Of a stretch of 29,767 bases of DNA, positions 1 to 9,284 are shown piece by piece. The notes beneath the pieces are model-generated. The model saw nothing but the letters and a program-made list of their open reading frames with translations. It had not been told where the DNA came from and made no database searches. Both the position numbers and the translations under genes were made by a program. Position 1 is the stretch's first letter. Every line of letters starts with the position of its first letter. Origin of the DNA: CAZRUA01 sp964603125 (GTDB taxonomy: Bacteria; Bacteroidota; Bacteroidia; B-17B0; Aurantibacillaceae); the NCBI GenBank assembly GCA_964603125.1, contig CAZRUA010000039.1:1-29767 (forward strand), written 5' to 3'.

Positions 1-1409
1 AAAATATCCATTTTCAAATCATTTTGAATATTATTGGAGTAAATATTTTTTCCGACACCAAAGGTGCTAATTAGGGTCAGAAAAATCGCCTTTTTTGTTT
101 TGGTTTGTTGTTTAAACACACCAATTTTATTTCGCAATTCGGCGTCGTACTTTTTATCGATTGTAAATTCGTTTATTGAATATTTCATTTCGCATAAGTT
201 AATTATACCATCTCTTCTATCAATTACCAAATCAATTTGCGTATTACTTTGCCCATTTGAACCTCTCCAACTCGATTCATAGGTATCAACTCCACTTATA
301 CCTAAAGCATGTTTTATTTTATGAACATGATAAATGCATACTTGTTCAAAGGTATAGCCTGCCCATGCTCTATGAGCAGTATTATCTATGTTTTTTGACC
401 AGTAATTAGAGTTGCTTAATTTGTAATTTTTAATGAATTTTTGATAAAATAGGGTGTAAAAATCAATTATTTTGTAAAGACTATCTCTTGTAAGCTTGCC
501 AAATGGAGTATATTTTATGATAAAACCACTTTCTTCCAATTCATTTAGTAATCGCGTAAAGCTACCACCGTTTGTTATTTTAGTTTGTTTGATTATTTCT
601 AAGCGTGTTAAACCGTTTGTTTTTTTTGCCAGAACTTCAATTATATCTTGGTGTTTTTCGCCTTTTTTAAATAGTGATTTAAAAATGTTTGGAAATTCTG
701 TACGAAGTAATCCGTTTTTAGAGAAGCATAAGGTGTCAATGATTTGTGTAGCACTTTTTCCTTTTTCAATGGCATCCCAGTAAAACGGAACACCACCAAA
801 GGCCATGTAAAGTTGTAGTAATTGATATCTATTTAAATTTAGATTACGAGAAGAGGAAAAATGTTCGCATTCTTCTAATGTGAAAGGCTCTATTTTCATT
901 CTACATGTAACCCTATTGTGTAACCCTCCATGATTATTTATTAGTTCATTTATCATCCATGATGCAGCTGAACCACAAACGATTAAAATAACATCCTTTC
1001 GTGCCGATGCCCAGCTGTTCCAAAAGCTTTCTAGCGCCTGCATAAATCCCGATTTTGGTGTGTCTAGCCATGGTAGCTCGTCAATAAAAATTACTTTTTT
1101 GTTTTGCTTAGATTTGCTTATTAGCGTCTTGATACAGTCAAATGCATTTAGCCAAGACTTAATCTCAGGGTGTTTTTTATTTCCTGGTATGGCTTTTAAG
1201 GTGATATTGAAATTCGCAAGTTGTTGTTCTAAATCTGAGTTTGCTAAGCCCGAAAATTGAAACGTAAATTTGTTTTTAAAGACCGATCGAATTAAGTATG
1301 TTTTTCCAATTCGCCTTCTACCATATAGTGCTATAAATTGGGATTTGTCTGATTGATAAAGCTTTTCAAGTTGTTTAATTTCTTGGATTCTACCTACTAT
1401 TGTACTCAT
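1..1409 (-). CDS. AAA family ATPase (COG1672/ATPase_2 type) with PD-(D/E)XK-like C-terminus, 3' end cut by window edge
   Basis: The frame read leftward from ATG 1409-1407 stays open to the window edge (about 469 codons), so only the very C-terminus should be missing. Near the N-terminus is a Walker A GRRRIGKT (about residues 30-37), then a Walker B VIFIDELPWLDT, then CGSAASWM and NNHGGLHNRVT, the signature of the predicted ATPases of COG1672/Pfam ATPase_2 that are numerous in Bacteroidota and archaea. A winged-helix-like stretch (KTNGLTRLEIIKQTKI) follows. Near the C-terminus QIDLVIDR followed by INLCEMKYS fits the D...ExK pattern of the DUF234/PD-(D/E)XK-like domain of this family. The biological role of these proteins is not established. 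A TATATTTG box at 1458-1465 gives a plausible promoter. The gene lies 136 bp downstream of pcrA on the same strand, separated by an unusual repeat cluster. Family assignment is firm; function is unknown. Confidence 0.88.
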   Translation of the reverse strand, partial: MSTIVGRIQEIKQLEKLYQSDKSQFIALYGRRRIGKTYLIRSVFKNKFTFQFSGLANSDLEQQLANFNITLKAIPGNKKHPEIKSWLNAFDCIKTLISKSKQNKKVIFIDELPWLDTPKSGFMQALESFWNSWASARKDVILIVCGSAASWMINELINNHGGLHNRVTCRMKIEPFTLEECEHFSSSRNLNLNRYQLLQLYMAFGGVPFYWDAIEKGKSATQIIDTLCFSKNGLLRTEFPNIFKSLFKKGEKHQDIIEVLAKKTNGLTRLEIIKQTKITNGGSFTRLLNELEESGFIIKYTPFGKLTRDSLYKIIDFYTLFYQKFIKNYKLSNSNYWSKNIDNTAHRAWAGYTFEQVCIYHVHKIKHALGISGVDTYESSWRGSNGQSNTQIDLVIDRRDGIINLCEMKYSINEFTIDKKYDAELRNKIGVFKQQTKTKKAIFLTLISTFGVGKNIYSNNIQNDLKMDI

Positions 1410-1417
1410 GTGATAGT

Positions 1418-1550
1418 TTATATTTGGCTTAAAGGTATAATTTTTAGCAGATAAAGCCAAATATAACTGAATGATATTTTAGACATTTGTAAATAACTAT
1501 ATTTGGCTTTATCTATTAATTTTTAACAGATAAAGCCAAATATAGTTATT
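1418..1550. repeat. Cluster of four alternating copies of a TATATTTGGCTT motif (two inverted-repeat pairs, 79-bp period)
   Basis: The motif TATATTTGGCTTTATCTG or a truncated form occurs four times in alternating orientation: + at 1419-1430, - at 1448-1465, + at 1498-1514, - at 1528-1544. The inner-left pair forms a 13-bp inverted repeat (1418-1430 with 1454-1466). The right pair forms a perfect 23-bp inverted repeat (1492-1514 with 1528-1550, 13-nt loop). The two pairs have the same internal spacing and are offset by exactly 79 bp; the 27-nt segments 1439-1465 and 1518-1544 differ at one base. The right arm runs across the pcrA stop codon (1546-1548). Each copy contains TATATTTG, which matches the Bacteroidota -7 promoter element. 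There is no T tract after the hairpin on the minus strand, so it is not a standard terminator. It could be an operator, a hairpin transcript end, or a small mobile repeat. Confidence 0.85.
1458..1465 (-). promoter_or_regulatory. Candidate -7 element for the AAA ATPase gene
   Basis: Read on the minus strand this is TATATTTG, the Bacteroidota -7 consensus TAnnTTTG, about 50 bp upstream of the ATG at 1409. It lies inside one copy of the repeated motif. No clear -33 TTTG was found at the usual 18-20 bp distance, so the call rests on one element. Confidence 0.4.
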
Positions 1551-3960
1551 CAACTATTTTAAGCTTAGCGTATTTTAAAAGCACTTGTTTACTGCCTGTG
1601 CTAAATAAAATTGTAGCTTTTAAATTTGGGAAATCTCCTTCTAAAAACTGAACTTGACCTCTTCCAAATGTTTGATGAAAAACAAAAGCTCCTTCTTTTA
1701 TTTTATGAAGTAACTCTGTATCAATAGCAGGCGTAGTAACTTGCGGTTTACTATTAACAGAAATTAAATTCTTTTTGGGAGGAACTGTTTTTTGTGGCGC
1801 AGAACTTTGGTTTGGATTTTTAAAATTAATTTTTGTATTTGGCGTATTATAATCTTCTCGTAGTTTGTTGAATAAATTTTCCGAAAATTTATTGGTCATT
1901 GGTTCTTCAGGGTATTCAACATAATCTGGATCAAGCTCGTCAATAAATCGACTTGGTTCGGCATAAACTAGTTGGCCAAATCTATAGCGAGTTGTTGCAT
2001 AAGTAAGTGTCGCATCTTTTTCTGCACGTGTTAAGGCTACATAAAAAAGTCTACGCTCTTCTTCCAAATCACTTCGGCTTTGCAATGCCATTTGTGATGG
2101 GAATAAGTTTTCTTCTAAACCTACAATATAAACATGCGGGAATTCTAGTCCTTTAGCCGCATGAATTGTCATCATAGTTACTTTATCCGCATTCTTATCT
2201 TCCTTTTCATCTTTGCTATCTACATCCGTTAGTAAAGCAATATCTTGCATAAACTCATCCAGTGTTCTTAGCTTTGTATCAACAGCTGTTGCAAATAAAT
2301 CATCAGCGTTTTGAGTTTGAGTTTCGGCTATAGCTTCTTTTAATTCTTCTTCTTGCGGTGTTCTATTCGATTCAACAAAATCTTTGATACCACTGAGTAA
2401 CTCCTGAATATTTTCATATCTAGCAACTCCTTCAGGCGTTTTATCGGTGTATAAATCTTTTACAACGCCACTGCTAATTGCTATATGGTTTGCACTTTCA
2501 AAAGCATCATTAGCTGTAATATTTATAGTGAACGATTTTATTAATGTAACAAAATCAGCCACTTTACTCATAGTGCCAGCATTCATTCCCAAGTTAAAAT
2601 CTTTGAGGTTGCTTGCTACGGTAAAAATACTTATGTCATTGTCATTGGCAGCAACAATTATTTTATCAAGTGTTGTTTGTCCAATTCCTCGTGTAGGATA
2701 GTTTATGATTCTCTTTAAAGCTTCATCATCATGATTGTTTATTGATAATCTAAAATAAGCTAATAAATCTTTTACTTCCTTACGTTGATAAAACGAAACC
2801 CCGCCATAAATTCTGTAAGGAATATTTAGCTTTCGTAAGGCCTCTTCTAATGAACGAGACTGTGCATTTGTACGATATAAAATAGCAAAGTCGTTGTTTA
2901 GTGATTGCAAGTTCATTTTCTTTTCAAATATTGAATTTGCAACTTTCATCCCTTCTTCATTATCGGTATTTGCGCGAAGTACTTTAATTTTTTCACCCAT
3001 ATCATTTTGAGTCCAAGTATTTTTCTTGAACTGGTCTTTGTTATGAGCAATTACAGTATTTGCAACCTTTACTATTGTTTGCGTACTTCGGTAGTTTTGT
3101 TCTAGTTTAAATGTTTTTAAATCTGGATAATCTTTCTCGAAATTTAATATGTTTTGAATGTTAGCTCCTCGAAATGCATATATACTTTGAGCGTCATCGC
3201 CAACAACACAAAGGTTTTCGAAGCGAGCAGCCAATTGTTTCACAATAACGTATTGCGAAAAGTTTGTATCTTGATACTCATCAACCATAATGTATTTAAA
3301 CTTGTTTTGATATTTGTTTAATACATCTGGGTTATCACGGAGTAAAATGTTTGTGTTGAACAATAAATCATCAAAATCCATTGCCCCTGCTTTAAAACAA
3401 CGCTTTGTGTAAGCTTCAAAAATTTGGCCCAATAAAGGCTTTTGTGATGTTCTATCTTCAGTTACTATAGTTGAGTTTTGCTGGTATTGCTTGTAGGAGA
3501 TTAAGTTGTTTTTTGCAGAAGAAATTCTATTTAGTACTAATGAAGGTTTATATACCTTATCGTCTAAATTCATTGCTTTTAATATTTCACGAATGATGGC
3601 TTTACTGTCATCAGTATCGTATATAGTAAAGTTTTTCGGGAAGCCTATTCTTTCGGCCTCAAAGCGTAAGATTTTTGCAAATATGCTGTGAAAGGTTCCC
3701 ATCCAAAGCGCTTTGGCTTGATTTTCGCCAACTAATTTACCAATACGAGTTTTCATTTCACGTGCGGCTTTGTTGGTGAAGGTTAGAGCGAGTATGTTAA
3801 AGGGATCAATGCCTTGATTTAGTAAATGTGCTGTACGGTAGGTTAATACACGTGTTTTGCCTGATCCAGCTCCGGCTAAAATCATTACAGGCCCATTTAA
3901 TACAGAAGCAGCTTGCTTTTGAATAGGGTTTAAATCGTCTAAAAAATCTGAATTGCGCAC
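1546..3960 (-). CDS. pcrA: UvrD/PcrA-type 3'-5' DNA helicase (superfamily 1A)
   Basis: ATP-dependent 3'-5' helicase of 804 aa, the normal size for PcrA/UvrD, acting in nucleotide excision repair, mismatch repair and removal of RecA or stalled RNA polymerase. All helicase motifs are visible in order: Q-like LNPIQKQA (10-17), Walker A GAGSGKT (30-36), DEYQD (227-231), GDDAQSIYAFRGA, LEQNYRST, TMMTIHAAKGLEFPHV and FYVALTRAEKD. The last 50 residues (FVFHQTFGRGQV onward) form the Tudor-like C-terminal domain that binds RNA polymerase in PcrA. The ATG at 3960 is followed directly by the conserved domain and has a TATATTTG box 19 bp upstream on the same strand. It is divergent from the M16 protease gene. 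The stop codon lies inside one arm of the repeat cluster. Whether to name it pcrA or uvrD cannot be settled from sequence alone. Confidence 0.96.
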   Translation of the reverse strand: MRNSDFLDDLNPIQKQAASVLNGPVMILAGAGSGKTRVLTYRTAHLLNQGIDPFNILALTFTNKAAREMKTRIGKLVGENQAKALWMGTFHSIFAKILRFEAERIGFPKNFTIYDTDDSKAIIREILKAMNLDDKVYKPSLVLNRISSAKNNLISYKQYQQNSTIVTEDRTSQKPLLGQIFEAYTKRCFKAGAMDFDDLLFNTNILLRDNPDVLNKYQNKFKYIMVDEYQDTNFSQYVIVKQLAARFENLCVVGDDAQSIYAFRGANIQNILNFEKDYPDLKTFKLEQNYRSTQTIVKVANTVIAHNKDQFKKNTWTQNDMGEKIKVLRANTDNEEGMKVANSIFEKKMNLQSLNNDFAILYRTNAQSRSLEEALRKLNIPYRIYGGVSFYQRKEVKDLLAYFRLSINNHDDEALKRIINYPTRGIGQTTLDKIIVAANDNDISIFTVASNLKDFNLGMNAGTMSKVADFVTLIKSFTINITANDAFESANHIAISSGVVKDLYTDKTPEGVARYENIQELLSGIKDFVESNRTPQEEELKEAIAETQTQNADDLFATAVDTKLRTLDEFMQDIALLTDVDSKDEKEDKNADKVTMMTIHAAKGLEFPHVYIVGLEENLFPSQMALQSRSDLEEERRLFYVALTRAEKDATLTYATTRYRFGQLVYAEPSRFIDELDPDYVEYPEEPMTNKFSENLFNKLREDYNTPNTKINFKNPNQSSAPQKTVPPKKNLISVNSKPQVTTPAIDTELLHKIKEGAFVFHQTFGRGQVQFLEGDFPNLKATILFSTGSKQVLLKYAKLKIVE

Positions 3961-3978
3961 TAGTGAAAATTAGGACAA

Positions 3979-3986
3979 CAAATATA
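3979..3986 (-). promoter_or_regulatory. Candidate -7 element of the pcrA promoter
   Basis: On the minus strand this reads TATATTTG, matching TAnnTTTG. It places a transcription start about a dozen bases before the ATG at 3960, which is in line with the short leaders usual in Bacteroidota and supports that start codon. The -33 box is only weakly matched (TTTC). Confidence 0.5.
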
Positions 3987-4101
3987 CAATCAATGAGGCA
4001 TTTATTTTGAAATTGTTGGTAACTAAAAAGCTCTTTTTTTATATAAGTGGTAAGTGTAAATTGGGAGTAATTTGTACTTTTACTCAACTAAATACTATAC
4101 T

Positions 4102-7044
4102 ATGTTACAAAAATTTTCTTTTAAAGTTTTGGGTTTAGCAGGAATACTGTCAGCGTCTAGTCTGTTGGCACAACCTGTTTCTACTCCAACAACTAACAAA
4201 CCAAAATCAAAGGCGCCTTATGAAACTGTGGCAAATGATCCTTTAAAGACTCGTATTTACACTTTAAGCAATGGTATGAAGGTTTATATGAGCGTTTATA
4301 AAGATGCTCCGCGTATTCAAACTTACATTGCAGTGAAAGCTGGAAGTAAGAACGACCCTAAGGATGCAACTGGATTAGCTCATTATCTTGAACATATGGT
4401 TTTTAAAGGAACCGACAAGTATGGTACAAAAGATTTTGCTAAAGAAGAGCCTTTAATTAAGAAAATTGAAGAGCTATACGAAGTTTACCGCAAAACTAAG
4501 GATGAGGCAGAAAGAAAGAAAATTTATCATCAAATAGATAGCGTTTCAGGCGAAGCGGCAAAATACGCTATTGCCAATGAGTACGATAAGATGACTTCAG
4601 CCTTGGGATGCAGCGGAACAAACGCATTCACTTCATTTGAACAAACAGTATATGTTAACGAAATCCCTAGTAATCAGTTGGATAACTGGTTGACTCTTGA
4701 GGCAGAAAGATATCGTAAGCCGGTGCTTCGTTTGTTTCATACAGAGTTAGAAGCAGTTTATGAAGAAAAGAACCGCGGTTTAGATAACGATGGTACTAAG
4801 GTTTTTGAAGCTTTACTATCAGGTTTGTTTAAAAATCACAACTACGGTTTGCAAACAACAATTGGTACAATCGATCACTTAAAAAATCCCTCACTAAAGG
4901 AAATTAATAAGTATTATAACACTTATTACGTGCCAAATAACATGGCAATTTGTATAAGCGGTGATTTTAATCCTGATGAAGCGATTAAAACCATCGAAGC
5001 TAAGTTTGGTTCAATGAAACCGAAACCAGTTCCTCCTTATAAATTTTTACCTGAAAAGCCTATTTTATCACCTATTGTGAAAGAAGTTTTAGGGCCATCT
5101 GAAGAAAATGTAATGTTTGCTTTCCGTCATGGCGGTGTTGGAACTAAAGATGCGGATTTGGCTAAAATGTTGAGCTTAGTTTTAACTAATGGAAAAGCAG
5201 GTTTAATTGATCTTAATTTAAACCAAAGTCAAAAAGTAATTGGCGGCGAATGTTTTAGTTATGTTTTAAAAGACTACGGAATCTTAGGCTTTTATGGTCA
5301 ATCAAAAGAAGGTCAAAAATTGGAAGAAGTGAAGGATTTAATGTTAGCTGAATTAGAAAAAGTGAAGAAAGGTGAGTTTCCAGATTATTTGATGGGAGCT
5401 ATTATTTCTGATTTAAAATTACAACAAACTAAATCGTTTGAGCAAAACAACAGCCGCGCTATGGAAATGGTTGGCGCTTTTGTTACTAATCAAAGCTGGC
5501 AAGCTAAGGTAGATGAGATTGCTCGTTTATCTAAAATTACGAAGCAACAATTAATGGCTTTTGCTAAAAAGAGTTTTAATAATAATTATTGTGTTGTTTA
5601 CAAACGTATTGGCGAAGATAAAAATGTGCAAAAGGTTGAAAAGCCTCAAATTACGCCAGTTTCTGTTAATCGTGAAGATCAATCACCTTTCTTAAAAAGT
5701 ATTGTAGAGGCTAATTACAAGCCGATTGAACCTGCGTTTATTGATTATGAAAAGGATATCGCTAAGTTTACTATCAAATCAAATATCCCAGTTTTGTACT
5801 ACAAAAATTCTGAGAATAGTACTTTTGATATGTACTACGTATTTGATATGGGTAGCAATAATGATAAGGTTTTACCTATTGCTATTGAGTATTTACCATT
5901 TTTGGGTACTGCTGAGTTAAGCTCTAAACAAGTTCAAGAGGAGTTTTATAAATTAGGTTGCTCGTTTAACGTGTTTAATAGTGCTGACCAAGTTTATGTT
6001 AGCTTAAGTGGTTTAAGTGAAAATGCTGATAAGGCAATCGACCTATTTGAGAATTTATTAAATAATCCTAAAGCAGACGACGAAGCATTGGAGAACTTAA
6101 TTGCTGATAAGTTAAAAGAACGTGAAGATGCTAAATTGAACAAAGGTGTTATTTTACGTCAAGGTTTGGTTAGCTACGCTAAGTTCGGACCAAAAAATTC
6201 ATTTACAAATATTTTAAGTGAAACTGAATTAAAATCTTTAAAACCTGAAGAATTAATTGCAAAAATTAAAGGTTTAGAATCATATGAACATAGAGTTTTG
6301 TATTACGGTACAAAATCAGAAGAGGAGTTAAAAACTAGTCTAAATAAAAGTCATATTGTTCCTGCAACACTTAAGCCGGTTCCAGCTGTTACTGAGTTCC
6401 CGGAATTAGAAACTGGTAATAATGTTTATGTTATTGATTATGATATGAAGCAAGTTGAGATTGTTATGATGGCAAAAGGAAAGGCTTTTGACCCAAAAGA
6501 AGCATCAACAATTGGTTTGTATAACGAGTATTTTGGAGGAAGTATGAGCAGTGTTGTGTTTCAGGAATTGCGCGAATCAAGAGCTTTAGCTTATTCTGTT
6601 TCATCAATGTATCGTCAGCCGGCTAAGCAAGGTAAATCATATTACTTAAATTCTTATATAGGTTCACAAGCGGATAAGTTACCTGAGGCAATGAAAGGTA
6701 TGAACGAATTATTAAATGATATGCCTAAATCGGATGTTATGTTTAATGCAGCAAAGGATGCAATGATAAGCAGTTTACGTACAGAGAGAGTTACAAAAGC
6801 AGATATTTTATTTAATTATGAAAATGCTAAAAAGCTTGGTTTGTCGCAAGATTTGCGTAGAGATTTATTTGCGAATGTTCCAGCTTTAAGTTTTGATGAT
6901 ATTAAAAAATTCCAAGAGCAAAATATTAAAGGTAAATCGTTTACGGTTTGCGTTTTAGGTAAGAAGGAAAACTTAGATGTTAAAACATTAGAAAAGTACG
7001 GCAAGGTAACTTACTTAACTTTAAAAGATGTTTTTGGATATTAA
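4102..7044 (+). CDS. Secreted/periplasmic M16 family zinc metallopeptidase (two-domain, pitrilysin-like)
   Basis: Zinc protease of 980 aa with two M16 halves in one chain. The start is placed at ATG 4102 because the protein then begins with a clear signal peptide (MLQKFSFKVLGLAGILSASS, likely cleaved after LLAQ); the frame extends 10 codons further upstream to an earlier ATG, but that would add polar residues before the signal. The active site is the inverted zinc motif HYLEH (H94, E97, H98), with the downstream glutamate in AVYEEKNRG (about E222) as the likely third ligand. The C-terminal half lacks a second HxxEH and carries ELRESRALAYSVSS, the usual R/Y pair of the catalytically silent domain. 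It is divergent from pcrA, ends in a strong terminator, and is followed by another secreted metallopeptidase. The substrate is unknown; family members degrade peptides in the periplasm or outside the cell. Confidence 0.93.
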   Translation: MLQKFSFKVLGLAGILSASSLLAQPVSTPTTNKPKSKAPYETVANDPLKTRIYTLSNGMKVYMSVYKDAPRIQTYIAVKAGSKNDPKDATGLAHYLEHMVFKGTDKYGTKDFAKEEPLIKKIEELYEVYRKTKDEAERKKIYHQIDSVSGEAAKYAIANEYDKMTSALGCSGTNAFTSFEQTVYVNEIPSNQLDNWLTLEAERYRKPVLRLFHTELEAVYEEKNRGLDNDGTKVFEALLSGLFKNHNYGLQTTIGTIDHLKNPSLKEINKYYNTYYVPNNMAICISGDFNPDEAIKTIEAKFGSMKPKPVPPYKFLPEKPILSPIVKEVLGPSEENVMFAFRHGGVGTKDADLAKMLSLVLTNGKAGLIDLNLNQSQKVIGGECFSYVLKDYGILGFYGQSKEGQKLEEVKDLMLAELEKVKKGEFPDYLMGAIISDLKLQQTKSFEQNNSRAMEMVGAFVTNQSWQAKVDEIARLSKITKQQLMAFAKKSFNNNYCVVYKRIGEDKNVQKVEKPQITPVSVNREDQSPFLKSIVEANYKPIEPAFIDYEKDIAKFTIKSNIPVLYYKNSENSTFDMYYVFDMGSNNDKVLPIAIEYLPFLGTAELSSKQVQEEFYKLGCSFNVFNSADQVYVSLSGLSENADKAIDLFENLLNNPKADDEALENLIADKLKEREDAKLNKGVILRQGLVSYAKFGPKNSFTNILSETELKSLKPEELIAKIKGLESYEHRVLYYGTKSEEELKTSLNKSHIVPATLKPVPAVTEFPELETGNNVYVIDYDMKQVEIVMMAKGKAFDPKEASTIGLYNEYFGGSMSSVVFQELRESRALAYSVSSMYRQPAKQGKSYYLNSYIGSQADKLPEAMKGMNELLNDMPKSDVMFNAAKDAMISSLRTERVTKADILFNYENAKKLGLSQDLRRDLFANVPALSFDDIKKFQEQNIKGKSFTVCVLGKKENLDVKTLEKYGKVTYLTLKDVFGY

Positions 7045-7066
7045 TTTCAAATGAAATAATAGTAAC

Positions 7067-7097
7067 AAAAGCGCCCTGAAAATCAGGGCGCTTTTTT
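7067..7097 (+). terminator. Rho-independent terminator after the M16 peptidase
   Basis: A nine-base GC-rich stem GCGCCCTGA (7071-7079) pairs with TCAGGGCGC (7083-7091) around an AAA loop and is followed by six T residues. Upstream A residues extend the stem into the T tract. It begins 22 bp after the M16 stop codon. This is the clearest intrinsic terminator in the window. Confidence 0.93.
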
Positions 7098-7183
7098 GTT
7101 TAAAACCAGCTTATATTTTTTATAAACGGTATCCTTGTTGCTTTATATTTTTTCTATTTTTACTATAATATAAAAACATAAAT

Positions 7184-9202
7184 ATGCGTAAAATATTTCT
7201 TGCTTCTTTAGCAATTGCAACAGTCTATTCGCTAGAAGCACAAACAAAGGTTAGTGGTATAAATCTTTCTTATATCGACAAATCAGCTGATCCAAAAACA
7301 GATTTCTTTAAATATGCAAATGGTGAATGGTTAAAAACAACTAAGATACCGGATAGTGAATCTAGTTGGGGATCATTTAATGAATTGAAAGAAAGAAACG
7401 ATAAAAATTTATTAGAAATCTTAGAAGCGGCAGCTAATAATAAAACGGCAAAACCAGGTTCGAATACTCAAAAAATTGGAACATATTACAGGTTGGGGAT
7501 GGATTCTGTTAAACTTGAGAAAGACGGAATTAAGCCGATTGCATCAGATTTGGCGGCAATTGATAAAATCAAATCAAAAGCAGAATTAGTTAAATTAACT
7601 GCTTCATTTCACCAAAAGGGTGTAAATCCTTTTTTTGGTTTTGGTATTTCAACTGATTTAAAAAGTAGTAATGTAAATGCTGCTTATTTTGTTCAAGGTG
7701 GAACTTTTTTACCTGATAAGGATTATTATTTTAAAGAGAATAAGAAGGATTTACGTGATAAGTATGCTTCACATATTGAGAAGATGTTCTTATTATTAGG
7801 TTATAAGGACGAAGGAGCTAAGGCGGCTGCAACTGCAGTTCTTAAGTTTGAAACAGCATTGGCTCAAAATCAAATGACACGTTTAGAAATGCGTGATCAG
7901 GAATCTCAGTACAATAAAATGTTATTAGCTGATTTTGCAAAAAAGAACACAAATTTTAATTTCAATAGCTACGTTTTGGCTTGCGGACTTAAAAGTCTTC
8001 CAAAAGAAGTTATTGTTAGTCAACCTAAATTTTATGAAGGCTTAAATGAATTGATTAAAACAACTTCGATAGCAGATTTAAAAGTTTATTTAAAATGGTG
8101 CTTGATTCATGAAGCAGCTCCACGTTTAAACAATGCTTTTGTGCAAGAGAATTTTAACTTTTATGGAACAGCATTAAGCGGTGCTAAAGTAATGAAACCT
8201 CGTTGGAAAAAAATGTTATCCGCTACAGATGCAGCAATCGGCGATGCTTTAGGTCAGGTTTTTGTTGAGAAATATTTTGATAAGGAAGCTAAAGCACGTT
8301 TAAATACTTTAGTAGATAATTTGTTTGCAGCATATAGAACTCGTATCAACACTCGTACTTGGATGAGTGATGTGACTAAACAAGAGGCCCTTAATAAATT
8401 AAATAAAATTCAAAGAAAATTAGGTTTCCCTGATTATTGGAAAGATTATACTTCGCTTGAAATAAAAAATGATGCTTATGTGTTAAATTATTTCAGAGCA
8501 AATAAATATGAATACAAACGCAATATTGCTAAGTTTGGGAAGCCTGTTGATAGGACAGAGTGGGGTATGACGCCTCCAACAATTAATGCATATTATAACC
8601 CATCAGGAAATGAAATTGCTTTTCCAGCTGGAATTTTGCAACCACCATTTTTTAATAAAGATGCAGATGATGCAGCAAATTATGGTATGATGGGAGCAGT
8701 TATCGGACATGAATTAACGCATGGTTTTGATGACCAAGGCGCTAAATTTGATGGAGATGGAAATTTAAAAAACTGGTGGACTGAAGAGGACACTAAAAAT
8801 TTTGAAGCAAAAACACAAGTGTTAGTAAAGCAATTTAATGCTTGCGTTGCAATTGATACAATTCACGTAAATGGTGAATTAACTTTAGGTGAGAATATAG
8901 CTGATTTGGGAGGTTTAACAATGGCTTATTATGCTTATAAAACTTCATTAAATGGTAAAAAATCAGAAGTTATTGATGGATTTACTGGAGAGCAACGCTT
9001 TTTTATAGCATGGGCACAAGGCTGGAAAACAACTATGCGACCAGAAATGTTAAAACAAATGGTAGCAACTAATCCACATTCACCAGGTAATTTTAGAGGA
9101 AACATTCCTTTGTCAAACATGACAGAGTTTTATGATGCGTTCAGCGTAAAAGATGGAGATCCAATGTTCAGAAAAGCTTCTGAAAGAGCTGAGATTTGGT
9201 AA
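7184..9202 (+). CDS. Secreted M13 family zinc endopeptidase (neprilysin/PepO-like)
   Basis: Zinc endopeptidase of 672 aa, near the usual M13 length. A signal peptide (MRKIFLASLAIATVYSLEAQ) points to export; there is no lipobox cysteine. The N-terminal M13 domain starts at about residue 35 (DFFKYANGEWLKTTKIP). The catalytic domain shows NAYYNP (468-473, substrate binding), the zinc motif HELTH (H509, E510, H513) followed by GFDDQG, and GENIADLGG, where E570 is the third zinc ligand and D574 the conserved stabilising aspartate. It ends in RAEIW, keeping the C-terminal tryptophan but not the cysteine seen in many homologues. It is flanked by its own terminator downstream and the M16 terminator upstream, so it is a separate unit. 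Family members cut peptides of limited size; the natural substrate here is unknown. Confidence 0.95.
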   Translation: MRKIFLASLAIATVYSLEAQTKVSGINLSYIDKSADPKTDFFKYANGEWLKTTKIPDSESSWGSFNELKERNDKNLLEILEAAANNKTAKPGSNTQKIGTYYRLGMDSVKLEKDGIKPIASDLAAIDKIKSKAELVKLTASFHQKGVNPFFGFGISTDLKSSNVNAAYFVQGGTFLPDKDYYFKENKKDLRDKYASHIEKMFLLLGYKDEGAKAAATAVLKFETALAQNQMTRLEMRDQESQYNKMLLADFAKKNTNFNFNSYVLACGLKSLPKEVIVSQPKFYEGLNELIKTTSIADLKVYLKWCLIHEAAPRLNNAFVQENFNFYGTALSGAKVMKPRWKKMLSATDAAIGDALGQVFVEKYFDKEAKARLNTLVDNLFAAYRTRINTRTWMSDVTKQEALNKLNKIQRKLGFPDYWKDYTSLEIKNDAYVLNYFRANKYEYKRNIAKFGKPVDRTEWGMTPPTINAYYNPSGNEIAFPAGILQPPFFNKDADDAANYGMMGAVIGHELTHGFDDQGAKFDGDGNLKNWWTEEDTKNFEAKTQVLVKQFNACVAIDTIHVNGELTLGENIADLGGLTMAYYAYKTSLNGKKSEVIDGFTGEQRFFIAWAQGWKTTMRPEMLKQMVATNPHSPGNFRGNIPLSNMTEFYDAFSVKDGDPMFRKASERAEIW

Positions 9203-9222
9203 AAGTAATTTATTAATTCTTC

Positions 9223-9256
9223 AAAAGCCGATGCAGTTTGTGTCGGCTTTTGTATT
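9223..9256 (+). terminator. Intrinsic terminator after the M13 peptidase
   Basis: AAAAGCCGA (9223-9231) pairs with TCGGCTTTT (9243-9251) around an 11-base loop that can close further through wobble pairs, followed by a T-rich stretch. It starts 21 bp after the stop codon and just before the GNAT gene. Confidence 0.8.
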
Positions 9257-9284
9257 TTTATAGATGCCTTATTAAACAAAATTT

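Noticed and set aside
64..1260. Plus-strand small frames in the first 1.3 kb
   Set aside because: They are antisense to the continuous AAA ATPase frame that shows Walker A, Walker B and C-terminal nuclease-like motifs.
1418..1550. CRISPR-like array
   Set aside because: The four motif copies alternate in orientation and the intervals are not unique spacers of constant size; no cas gene is near.
1492..1550. Standard Rho-independent terminator for pcrA
   Set aside because: The stem is long and AT-rich and is not followed by a T tract on the minus strand; it fits a repeat element better.
3806..4087. 93-aa minus-strand frame overlapping the pcrA start
   Set aside because: It overlaps the well-supported pcrA helicase motifs in another frame and the divergent promoter region; no recognisable domain.
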